Positions 8,596 through 14,723 of a stretch of DNA of 64,000 nucleotides are shown piece by piece. The notes below the pieces were generated by a model that was given only the letters and a program-made list of their open reading frames with translations, ran no database searches and was not told the origin of the DNA. The DNA comes from Paractinoplanes durhamensis. GTDB lineage: Bacteria > Actinomycetota > Actinomycetes > Mycobacteriales > Micromonosporaceae. A program made the position numbers and the translations under genes. The DNA is taken from positions 186,001 through 250,000 of the forward strand of contig NZ_BOML01000006.1 in NCBI RefSeq assembly GCF_016862175.1, in the 5' to 3' direction. Every line of letters begins with the position of its first letter. Within the stretch, counting starts at the first letter, position 1.

Positions 8596-9024
8596 CGGCG
8601 GGAGCGCGGCGACGATCGGTTTGTCCGCGGGCAGCCAGGGCACGGAGTCCAGCTCGTCCGCGGACAGCCAGCGCATCGCCGTGTGTTCGAGGGCCTGCGG
8701 CTGGTCGCCGCCGAGCAGGGTGACCGCGAAGACCCGCAGCACCGCGCGGCCGTGCGCGAGCGAGACGTCCGGGCCGATCCGCGCGCCGACCTCGACGCGG
8801 ACCCCGAGCTCCTCGACGCACTCGCGCGCCAGGGCCTGCTCGTCGGTCTCCCCCGGTTCGACCTTGCCGCCCGGGAACTCCCAGCGGCCGGCCACCTCGG
8901 GTGGCGCGGAGCGTTCGCACGCGAGAACGCGACCGTCGGTGATGATGGCTGCCGCAACGATCACTTTGCGTGACTTCACGGCGCTGACGTGCTGTTCCCC
9001 CGGCATGAGATCAAAGCTTCCCAT
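8581..9024 (-). CDS. NUDIX hydrolase, MutT-like (8-oxo-dGTP diphosphatase-like)
   Basis: 147 residues if the upstream ATG is used. The NUDIX box G-x5-E-x7-RE-x2-EE-x-G is complete at about residues 53-75 (GKVEPGE...RECVEELG). The start of the fold, KVIVAAAIITDGRVLACERS, and WEFPGGK match bacterial MutT, which hydrolyses oxidised dGTP to prevent mutation. The start is uncertain: ATG at 9024 or 9006, or GTG at 8979, which would begin close to where MutT homologues usually do. The last 15 bases overlap the convergent acyl-CoA ligase gene. Confidence 0.85.
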   Translation of the reverse strand: MGSFDLMPGEQHVSAVKSRKVIVAAAIITDGRVLACERSAPPEVAGRWEFPGGKVEPGETDEQALARECVEELGVRVEVGARIGPDVSLAHGRAVLRVFAVTLLGGDQPQALEHTAMRWLSADELDSVPWLPADKPIVAALPPLLAV

Positions 9025-9188
9025 AAAAGTTCACCGTTCAGTCTGCCCGAGCCGTCCCGATCGTCACGCAAACACGGATATGTGGGCGTGGACATGGTTA
9101 GCGCAAAAGACAAGACTGTGGGCACCGACCATGACGACACGGCGACAGTTTGGCCACAAGCCGGCAACGACGCCTAGGGGGTGCGGCG

Positions 9189-9503
9189 ATGCGGGCCAGA
9201 AGACGGCGGGGGACCCGGTCCGACTATCTGACCGACGCACTTGCTCTGCTGAGCGGGTGGGAACGCGACGGCGTCCAGCTGAAGCGCGAACTGGTATGCG
9301 ACGAAAGTCAGCATGCCGCATTGACGGAACGAATCAAGGTGGCGGCGGACACATTGCGCATACGCCCCACTATCCGGCGTCTCGACGGTCACACTCAGAT
9401 CTGCTTGGGTGATCGAGACGGCGAGGCCATCACTGACGGTGAGGTCACCCTGGCCGCGCGGATCGAGGATTTCTACCGCACGGTCATCGGTACCCCCCAG
9501 TAG
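9189..9503 (+). CDS. Pterin-4a-carbinolamine dehydratase-like protein, degenerate active site
   Basis: 104 residues from the ATG with AGGGGG seven bases upstream. The pattern (LLSGWERDGVQLKRELVC, a helix with IKVAADTL, then ICLGDRDGEAITDGEVTLAA) follows the PCD/DCoH fold: W, a strand, a long helix, then G-x-T-x-x-D. Where active dehydratases have an HHP motif, this protein has RIRPTIRRL, lacking the paired histidines, so catalysis is doubtful. Such proteins may serve as dimerising or regulatory modules. Assignment is by eye from spacing and moderate only. Confidence 0.5.
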   Translation: MRARRRRGTRSDYLTDALALLSGWERDGVQLKRELVCDESQHAALTERIKVAADTLRIRPTIRRLDGHTQICLGDRDGEAITDGEVTLAARIEDFYRTVIGTPQ

Positions 9504-9516
9504 CTACGCTCGGGCC

Positions 9517-9879
9517 ATGAGCGACGTCATCTACGACAACAAGGGCCAGCTCCAGCAGATCCAGAGCGGCCTGCTCGAGGGCGAGCAGATCATTGCCGTC
9601 TACGACGCGATCGGGGCCGGCACCGGCTTCATCGGGCTGACCAACCGCCGCGTCATCATCCAGGACAAGTCGTTCGTGGGTAAGCGCTTCGCGATCACCA
9701 GCATCCCGTACAGCAAGGTGAGCAGCGTCAGCGTGGTCAGCAACAAGAGCTGGGCCGGCGAGTTCTTCTCCTCCGGCACCATCGTCATCACCGTCGGCAC
9801 CCACCAGCACGAGGTCGAGTTCCGCGGCGTGGAGAAGACCCAGCACGTACACAATGTGATCCTGCACTACGCTTCGTGA
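9517..9879 (+). CDS. PH-domain protein (bPH_4/YokE-like)
   Basis: 120 residues. A short leader is followed by a single bacterial pleckstrin-homology-like fold: LLEGEQIIAVYDAIG, then TGFIGLTNRRVIIQDKS, then SIPYSKVSSVSV. The LTNRRVII segment is the hallmark of these domains. It is cytoplasmic, with no membrane segment. Function unknown; such domains often bind lipids or proteins. The -10-like TACGCT (9505-9510) is 6 nt before the ATG, so the message is probably leaderless. A strong hairpin follows the stop. Confidence 0.8.
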   Translation: MSDVIYDNKGQLQQIQSGLLEGEQIIAVYDAIGAGTGFIGLTNRRVIIQDKSFVGKRFAITSIPYSKVSSVSVVSNKSWAGEFFSSGTIVITVGTHQHEVEFRGVEKTQHVHNVILHYAS

Positions 9880-9886
9880 CGTTACC

Positions 9887-9911
9887 CCGGAGCGGGCCGC
9901 GCCCGCTCCGG
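9887..9911. terminator. Bidirectional hairpin between convergent genes
   Basis: A perfect 11-bp stem, CCGGAGCGGGC with GCCCGCTCCGG, and a 3-nt loop fill the 33-bp gap between the PH-domain gene and the convergent nucleotidyltransferase gene. There is no T-tract, as is common for actinobacterial terminators. Confidence 0.7.
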
Positions 9912-9912
9912 C

Positions 9913-10746
9913 TCAGCGCATCATCGCTGTGCACGCGTCCGCGGTCTCCAGCACCAGGTCGGCGGCCGCGTCGATCGCCGCCGACAGGTGCAGCGGGTCA
10001 CCGTCGATGCCGGCGAAGGTCGCGTCCACCCGGGCCCGGAAGCCGGCCGGCGCCCCCGGCAGCCCGGCCGCCGCGGCCACCGCGCCCTTCTCGTTGATCA
10101 GCCAGCGACCGGCCGCCCCGTGCAGGGCGTGCGCGCACACCCCGACCACCCGGAAGAGGCACCCGGCCACGTAGGCGCTGTCCCGCCGGGAGACCGCCTT
10201 ACGGGCCAGCGCGACCAGGAAATCCGCCTCCCACAGCCCGGCGACCAGCGCCTCGGACAGCTTCGGCGGGAAGACCCGCAGCTTCTCCCGCAGCGCGGTC
10301 AGCTCGCCGGTGTGGTCCACCAGGATGCGGCTGAGGGCCAGCTCCCCCGCATACGCATGGTCGGGGAAGCCGAGCGGATGCCCGTTCTGCTGATGGAACG
10401 CGTATTTCCCCTGCTCGGCGTCGGTGTAGACGGCCTGCACCCGGTCGAGGTCGCGATAGATCCAGTCGACCGGGTGGTCGTCGATCTTCAGCCAGCCGCC
10501 GCCGTCGACCCACGGCCCCCACCCGCCCGGCGCCGTGACGACCGCGGACGGGCCGGCCACCGACTTGGCCAGCCGGTCGAGCCGGTCCACATCCAGCGGG
10601 GTGCGGTAGTAGAGGCCCACGTCGGTGTCGGAGTCGTCGGCGTGCGAGCCACGCGCCCGGCTGCCGCCGAGGACGATGCCGACCACCCCGGGCACCTCGG
10701 CCACGCTGCGGGCCAGTTCGATCAGACGTTCATCGGTCAGCGGCAC
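9913..10746 (-). CDS. Nucleotidyltransferase-domain protein (aminoglycoside adenylyltransferase-like fold)
   Basis: 277 residues. The N-terminal pol-beta-type fold shows GIVLGGSRARGSHADDSDTD (about residues 24-43): the GS-x-RG and D-x-D metal-binding signature. Further acidic residues follow in HPVDWIYRDLDRV. The C-terminal half is helical, as in DUF4037/kanamycin-nucleotidyltransferase-type proteins. It probably transfers a nucleotide to a small molecule or protein; the substrate is unknown and resistance should not be assumed. GTG start. It stands alone between hairpins and the G5 gene. Confidence 0.8.
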   Translation of the reverse strand: MPLTDERLIELARSVAEVPGVVGIVLGGSRARGSHADDSDTDVGLYYRTPLDVDRLDRLAKSVAGPSAVVTAPGGWGPWVDGGGWLKIDDHPVDWIYRDLDRVQAVYTDAEQGKYAFHQQNGHPLGFPDHAYAGELALSRILVDHTGELTALREKLRVFPPKLSEALVAGLWEADFLVALARKAVSRRDSAYVAGCLFRVVGVCAHALHGAAGRWLINEKGAVAAAAGLPGAPAGFRARVDATFAGIDGDPLHLSAAIDAAADLVLETADACTAMMR

Positions 10747-10793
10747 GGATCAAGTCTTCCCCGGGTTCCGGCCGAGCGACAGCGGATTCTCGT

Positions 10794-11720
10794 TCAGCAG
10801 GCCAGTTCGCCGATTTCGTTGAGGATCGCGACGTCCTCGTCCGCCACGGTGACCGAGCCGCCGAGGTTGAGCACCCCGGCGTTCTCCGCGCGCTCCTCCG
10901 GCGGGCAGGCCGCCCTACGGCCGAGCGGAACGCAGAGCCGCAGCGCATCGCCGCATTCCGAGTCACGGTCATGGTTCATCCCCAGCCGGGTCCCGAACGC
11001 GACGATCCGATGCTGCGGCTGCGTGGTGACGGTCGCGTCGATCAGCTGCCGGTCGGTGGTCTGCCCGTCGACGACGGTGACCTGGTAACGCAGCGTCTCC
11101 ACGCCGGGAAGGCCGGGCGTCTCGATCCGTTTGGCGCCGCGCGGGAGAGCCGGATCGCGGACCAGCCGCGTCTCGAACGGGATCTCCCGGGTCTCCACCT
11201 CGGTCTGGACGGTGGTGACCGGTCCGGCCGGCGCGGCCGGAGCGCCGGGAGCGCGCGGCGCGGTCGGCGCGCGGCGCGGGGGCACCGCAGCGCCCGGCGC
11301 GCGCGGGGCCGGCCGTGCCGCGACCGATGCCGGGTCGCGGGTGGCGGTGCGGTCGGCCGGCTGGATGTCGCGGGCCTGCGCCCGCGCCTGGACCTGCGCC
11401 TTGGCGTGCGCCTGAGCCTGCGCCTCGACCGCGCCGGCCTGCCCGGGCACCGGCTCCCGCTGGATCGGCGCCAGGCCATCGCCGGTCGACGGCCGGGCCG
11501 GCGAACCGGCCGCAGCCTGCCCCGCCTCGGCCACGGCCTGGGTCTTTCCGCCGTCGTCCCTGGTCAGCGCGGCGACGCCGGCCACCCCACCACCGACGAA
11601 GATCAGCAGCGCACCGGTGCCGGCCGCCATCCGTACCCCGAAGGGCAGCCTTGCCCACCAAGACTTTCGTGGCATTTCGAGCAGTTTCTGCCACGAGTCA
11701 CTAGTTGTCTGGTTTTGCAC
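10794..11720 (-). CDS. Membrane-anchored G5-domain protein
   Basis: 308 residues from the GTG preceded by CACAAT and a 6-nt spacer, with TTGCCT 16 bp further up as a possible -35. The next ATG (11675) is an alternative. A single membrane segment lies near residues 31-53 (MAAGTGALLIFVGGGVAGVAAL). A low-complexity Ala/Gln/Arg/Pro linker follows, with AQAQAHAKAQVQARAQAR repeats, then a G5 domain (about 168-240, EVETREIPFETRLVRDPALP and TLRYQVTVVDG). A four-cysteine tail ends the protein. G5 domains bind cell-wall polymers or support wall enzymes. It is probably an extracytoplasmic wall-associated protein. Confidence 0.75.
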   Translation of the reverse strand: MQNQTTSDSWQKLLEMPRKSWWARLPFGVRMAAGTGALLIFVGGGVAGVAALTRDDGGKTQAVAEAGQAAAGSPARPSTGDGLAPIQREPVPGQAGAVEAQAQAHAKAQVQARAQARDIQPADRTATRDPASVAARPAPRAPGAAVPPRRAPTAPRAPGAPAAPAGPVTTVQTEVETREIPFETRLVRDPALPRGAKRIETPGLPGVETLRYQVTVVDGQTTDRQLIDATVTTQPQHRIVAFGTRLGMNHDRDSECGDALRLCVPLGRRAACPPEERAENAGVLNLGGSVTVADEDVAILNEIGELAC

Positions 11721-11730
11721 CAGAGCATTG

Positions 11731-11753
11731 TGCCTTGCGCTGCTTTCAAGGCA
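11731..11753. promoter_or_regulatory. Inverted repeat in the G5/MarR divergent region
   Basis: TGCCTTG (11731-11737) and CAAGGCA (11747-11753) form 7-bp arms around a 9-nt centre, over the presumed -35 of the G5 gene. It shares CTTG/CAAG half-sites with the palindrome at 11790-11807, so both may be sites for the adjacent MarR regulator. Confidence 0.35.
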
Positions 11754-11789
11754 AGCATCTGGCCTTTCCCTGGCGAGCCGATCAAGGGG

Positions 11790-11807
11790 CTTGTTTCGCC
11801 AAGCAAG
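11790..11807. promoter_or_regulatory. Candidate MarR operator palindrome
   Basis: CTTGTTTCGCCAAGCAAG is an 18-bp imperfect palindrome matching its complement at 14 of 18 positions (CTTG-TT-GC-AA-CAAG). It lies 33 bp before the MarR gene start and upstream of its -10-like TACGAT (11827-11832). Position and symmetry suit an autoregulatory MarR site. Confidence 0.4.
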
Positions 11808-11839
11808 CACGTGGGCGCCCGAGTCGTACGATCACTGGC

Positions 11840-12310
11840 ATGTCCGCCACGACCCCACCGCCGAACGGGCTCGCTCCGCTCAGCGCGGAGGAGGAGGCGG
11901 TCATGCGCGCTCTGGGCCGCATGATGCTCGTGCTCCCGAGAGCCCTCAACAACGACCTCGAGCGCGAGCAACGCATGACGGCCAGCGAATACAGCGTGCT
12001 GCGCCACCTCTCCGAGTCGGCGTGCGGTCATCTGCGGATGAGCGAGCTCGCCCAGGCCTGCGACATGTCCCTGAGCGGGATGACCCGGCTGGCCGCGAAG
12101 CTCGAGGCGCAGGGCTACGTCAAGCGCATCAAGTGCGACTCGGACGCCCGCGGCTGGAATGCCGTGCTGACCGAAAATGGTCTCGCTCGCCTGCGCGAGG
12201 CCTGGCCCACTCACCTGGCCAGCGTCCGCCACCACATCTTCGAGCACCTGACCGAGTTGGATCTCCCCCAGCTGGCCAAGGCCCTGAACGCCATCGCCGG
12301 AGATTCATAA
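11840..12310 (+). CDS. MarR family transcriptional regulator
   Basis: 156 residues. It has a typical MarR dimer layout: N-terminal helices, then a winged helix over about residues 45-110 (ASEYSVLRHLSES, RMSELAQACDMSLSGMTRLA, LEAQGYVKRIKCDSDARGW) and C-terminal dimer helices. TACGAT ends 7 nt before the ATG and there is no ribosome site, so the message is probably leaderless. The divergent neighbour is the G5 wall protein. Palindromes between them suggest this regulator controls itself and perhaps that gene. Ligand unknown. Confidence 0.88.
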   Translation: MSATTPPPNGLAPLSAEEEAVMRALGRMMLVLPRALNNDLEREQRMTASEYSVLRHLSESACGHLRMSELAQACDMSLSGMTRLAAKLEAQGYVKRIKCDSDARGWNAVLTENGLARLREAWPTHLASVRHHIFEHLTELDLPQLAKALNAIAGDS

Positions 12311-12386
12311 ACCCCTTTTCCTGACGTACGCTCCAAAACTCCCCCAACCGCAAGCGGACCGCCCCGCGCTGCTCAAGCCAAGCGCC

Positions 12387-12414
12387 TTGACGTATTCCGT
12401 TATGGGTATACGAT
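12387..12414 (+). promoter_or_regulatory. Promoter and candidate ArsR operator of the 12422 gene
   Basis: TTGACG (12387-12392) and TACGAT (12409-12414), 16 bp apart, form a good sigma-A-type promoter whose start would fall at the ATG. The spacer holds TATTCC-N6-GGTATA (12393-12410), a palindrome of the form TATnCC/GGnATA that overlaps the -10 hexamer. This is where an autorepressing ArsR-type dimer would bind. Confidence 0.6.
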
Positions 12415-12421
12415 TCGAGGC

Positions 12422-12769
12422 ATGGCACGAGCGGCGACAACCACGGATGCGTTCAATGCGGTGGCCGAACCCCGGCGACGGCAGATCCTCGACCTCCTGG
12501 CCCAGGGCGAGCGCCCGGTCAACGACCTGGTCGCCATGCTCGGCCTGGCCCAGCCCCAGGTCTCCAAGCACCTGCGTGTGCTGCGCGAGGTCGACCTGGT
12601 GCGCGTCCGCGACGAGGGCCGGCAGCGGCTCTACCGGCTGAACGCGGAGCCGCTGCGCCCGATCCACGACTGGCTCCGCAAGTACGAGCAGTCGTGGAAC
12701 GCTCGATTCGACCTGCTGGACACCGTTCTTGCGGAGCTCAAAGAGGAGGAACCCGATGGCACCGACTAG
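12422..12769 (+). CDS. ArsR-family winged-helix regulator (SRPBCC-linked type)
   Basis: 115 residues. It opens with DAFNAVAEPRRRQILDLLAQ, a classic ArsR helix, followed by the recognition segment LGLAQPQVSKHLRVLREVDL and a wing. There is no cysteine cluster for metal sensing. This subtype usually lies directly before an AHSA1/SRPBCC gene, as here (14-bp overlap), and is thought to regulate that pair. A strong leaderless promoter with an overlapping palindrome supports autoregulation. Confidence 0.9.
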   Translation: MARAATTTDAFNAVAEPRRRQILDLLAQGERPVNDLVAMLGLAQPQVSKHLRVLREVDLVRVRDEGRQRLYRLNAEPLRPIHDWLRKYEQSWNARFDLLDTVLAELKEEEPDGTD

Positions 12770-13247
12770 CGGCACGGCGAAGGTGACCCTTCCCACCGAC
12801 AACCAGATTCTGATCATCCGCGAGTTCGACGCCCCACGCCACCTGGTCTGGCGCGCCTACACCGAGCCCGAGCTCATCAAGCGCTGGTGGGCCGGCGAGC
12901 GCGGCGCGGTGACCAGCGTCGAGGTCGACCTGCGGGTCGGCGGCAGCTGGCGCTACGTGATGACCGCGAACGGCGGCTTCGAGGTCGCCTTCCACGGCGA
13001 GTATCGGGAGATCTCCGCCCCCGACCGCCTGGTCAACACCGAGGCCTTCGAGGGCATCCCCGACCCGGACGAGAACGCCGCCGTGGTCACCGTGACGCTG
13101 ACCGAGAAGGACGGCCGCACCTACTTGGAGGCCCTGATGGAGATGAAGGACAAGACCGGCCGCGACATGGTCATCGAGTCCGGCATGGAGGGCGGCATGC
13201 AGGAGTCGTACGACGCCTTGGAACAGGTCGCCCGCTCCCTGGCCTAG
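12756..13247 (+). CDS. SRPBCC (AHSA1/START-like) domain protein
   Basis: 163 residues from the ATG preceded by AGAGGAGGA. It overlaps the regulator gene by 14 bp. The AHSA1-type signature is clear: IREFDAPRHLVWRAYTEPEL, IKRWWAG, VGGSWRYVMT, and a C-terminal helix with MEGGMQESYDALEQVA. These proteins form a hydrophobic pocket and bind a lipid-like or aromatic ligand, but specific roles are mostly unknown. Co-expression with the ArsR regulator suggests stress- or ligand-responsive expression. A hairpin lies 12 bp after the stop. Confidence 0.88.
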   Translation: MAPTSGTAKVTLPTDNQILIIREFDAPRHLVWRAYTEPELIKRWWAGERGAVTSVEVDLRVGGSWRYVMTANGGFEVAFHGEYREISAPDRLVNTEAFEGIPDPDENAAVVTVTLTEKDGRTYLEALMEMKDKTGRDMVIESGMEGGMQESYDALEQVARSLA

Positions 13248-13259
13248 CCGTCACGCGAG

Positions 13260-13277
13260 GGCCTCCGGCCGGAGGCC
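13260..13277 (+). terminator. GC-rich palindromic hairpin after the ArsR/SRPBCC operon
   Basis: GGCCTCCGGCCGGAGGCC is a perfect 18-bp palindrome 12 bp after the stop codon. It can fold with a small CCGG-type loop. There is no strong T-tract. Confidence 0.55.
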
Positions 13278-13342
13278 TTCGTGCCCTACGCTCCTGTACC
13301 ACGGCCGAACGGGCCGCCGTTATCGCGAGAAAGGGCCGCACG

Positions 13343-13813
13343 GTGACCTGGACCATCGAGGAGCGGAGCTGGGACGACCTGGCGGGCGCCGCGCTGCGCA
13401 AGGCGCAGCGGGTCGAGCTCGACGAGCGCTACGGAGACGCCGCCAACGAGCCCGGCATCATCCCCACGGCCGGCGACATCGACCTGTTCCTGGTGGCGGT
13501 CACCCCCGACGGCGAGGCGATCGGCTGCGGCGCCCTGCGCCGGCTGGACCGGACAACCGCCGAGGTGAAGCGCATGTACGTAGCGCCGGCCAGCCGAGGA
13601 ACGGGCGTGGCCACCGCCATCCTGCGCACGCTGGAGACGCACGCCCGAGCCCAGGGCTGGACCACCTTGCGCCTGGAAACCGGCAACGGCCAGCCCGACG
13701 CCATGCGCTTCTACGAACGAGAGGGCTACCACCAAATCCCGGTGTTCGGCGCCTACACCGGCTCGGACATCTCCGTCTGCTACGAACGGTCTCTGGGCAG
13801 CCGCTCCTCGTAG
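13343..13813 (+). CDS. GNAT family N-acetyltransferase
   Basis: 156 residues from a GTG with GAGAAAGGG upstream. The GNAT core is visible: motif D/A AEVKRMYVAPASRGTGVA, with the acetyl-CoA pyrophosphate loop RGTGVA, then LRLETGNGQPDAMRFYEREG. The RYGD...EPG N-terminal part resembles small acetyltransferases of unknown substrate. The 3' end overlaps the convergent gene at 13780 by 34 bp, so the toxin operon and this gene meet tail to tail. Confidence 0.88.
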   Translation: MTWTIEERSWDDLAGAALRKAQRVELDERYGDAANEPGIIPTAGDIDLFLVAVTPDGEAIGCGALRRLDRTTAEVKRMYVAPASRGTGVATAILRTLETHARAQGWTTLRLETGNGQPDAMRFYEREGYHQIPVFGAYTGSDISVCYERSLGSRSS

Positions 13814-14103
13814 TCGCAGGCCGCGACCGCTGAGAGCCCGCGTCGCCGAAGCTCGTTCAGGATTGCGGAGACCACGCCGACGCGACGATTCAGGTCGGCC
13901 TGCCGGGCGAAGTAGACCTCGACGACGTGGTCGAAGAACAGGAAGCCATGCCCTGCGCCGGCGTCCTCGTTCTCGCCCACAAAGATCTCGGTATCGCCGC
14001 CGGCGGCCACCGGGTTGATCCACGCGTCGAGCTGATCCCGGCCGCCGGCGCCGCTCACAAAGATCTTGCAGTCCAGTTCGGAGAGATCGACCTCGTCGGT
14101 CAC
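13780..14103 (-). CDS. Hypothetical protein, candidate immunity protein of the toxin operon
   Basis: 107 residues, acidic, with no membrane segment. It starts at a GTG overlapping the previous stop (GTGA, 14100-14103). It contains GDTEIFVGENEDAGAGHGFLFFDHVVEVYF, an alternating beta pattern, and then a helix NRRVGVVSAILNELRRRG. No family is recognised. As the last gene of a tightly overlapping operon behind a polymorphic toxin, its small size, acidity and lack of secretion signals fit an immunity role. That is inference from position. Confidence 0.6.
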   Translation of the reverse strand: MTDEVDLSELDCKIFVSGAGGRDQLDAWINPVAAGGDTEIFVGENEDAGAGHGFLFFDHVVEVYFARQADLNRRVGVVSAILNELRRRGLSAVAACDYEERLPRDRS

Positions 14104-14723
14104 CGCGGGAAGTGGTCGCGCACCGCGGGGATCGGGGTGCCGGCCAACGCGGCGGGGAGCGCGAGACCGTCGGCGTAGAAGGCCGGGTCGGGCATCGCCT
14201 GCAGGACGCCCTCGAAGTTCAGGGAGTCGCCGTACTCAAGGTCGCTGACGAGCACGTTCTGGCCGTCGGATCCGTACTCGAAGAGCATGCCGCTCTCGTC
14301 CGGCGACTCGTCCCAGTCCTTGGTGATCACCCGCAGGTCGCCGGCGGCGTCGTACTCCAGGGTCATCAGCTCCGAGCCGGCCGGATCGACGAGGTGGGTG
14401 ATGAAACCCAGCGAGCTTCCGTCGGCGGCGAACCGGGCGAGGAACGTCCACCGGAAGCCTTCCGGCGCACTCTCGGTGCGGACCGCCGCGAACTCTACTC
14501 CGGGATAATCGCGAGCATGCTCGGCGATAATTGATTCGAGTCCACCGGCGTAATAACGAACCTGCTTCAGCTCGCCCTTGCGGTAATGCTCTTTACGAAC
14601 CAATTCTCCGGCGGCGTCGAAAACACCCCGCGCAAACGATTCGTCCGCGCGCGCCTCCGCCTCCGAAACTTCCTCCTCGGCGGATTCTCCATAACGGAAG
14701 AATTTGCTCTGCAAGCCGCTCAT
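14100..14723 (-). CDS. Candidate immunity protein with MORN/YwqK-like repeat
   Basis: 207 residues from the ATG that overlaps the toxin stop (ATGA, 14720-14723). A longer upstream frame runs antiparallel to nothing useful and lies inside the toxin gene. Residues about 28-58 (RGVFDAAGELVRKEHYRKGE) read like a MORN/YwqK antitoxin repeat. The rest is acidic and beta-rich (HLVDPAGSELMTLEYDAAGD, VSDLEYGDSLNFEG). It is coupled to the toxin, so immunity to the C-terminal effector is the likely role. The first third has lower GC than the surrounding genes, like the adjoining toxin tip. Confidence 0.6.
   Translation of the reverse strand: MSGLQSKFFRYGESAEEEVSEAEARADESFARGVFDAAGELVRKEHYRKGELKQVRYYAGGLESIIAEHARDYPGVEFAAVRTESAPEGFRWTFLARFAADGSSLGFITHLVDPAGSELMTLEYDAAGDLRVITKDWDESPDESGMLFEYGSDGQNVLVSDLEYGDSLNFEGVLQAMPDPAFYADGLALPAALAGTPIPAVRDHFPR

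Noticed and set aside
8989..9177. Short plus-strand frame (or its inner ATG at 9094, 27 codons) before the PCD-like gene
   Set aside because: No ribosome site, no motif, and the first half overlaps the NUDIX start. The low local GC is notable but not enough to call a gene.
9913..10746. Aminoglycoside resistance gene
   Set aside because: The nucleotidyltransferase core is present, but nothing specific to a drug-modifying class was recognised, so only the fold is called.
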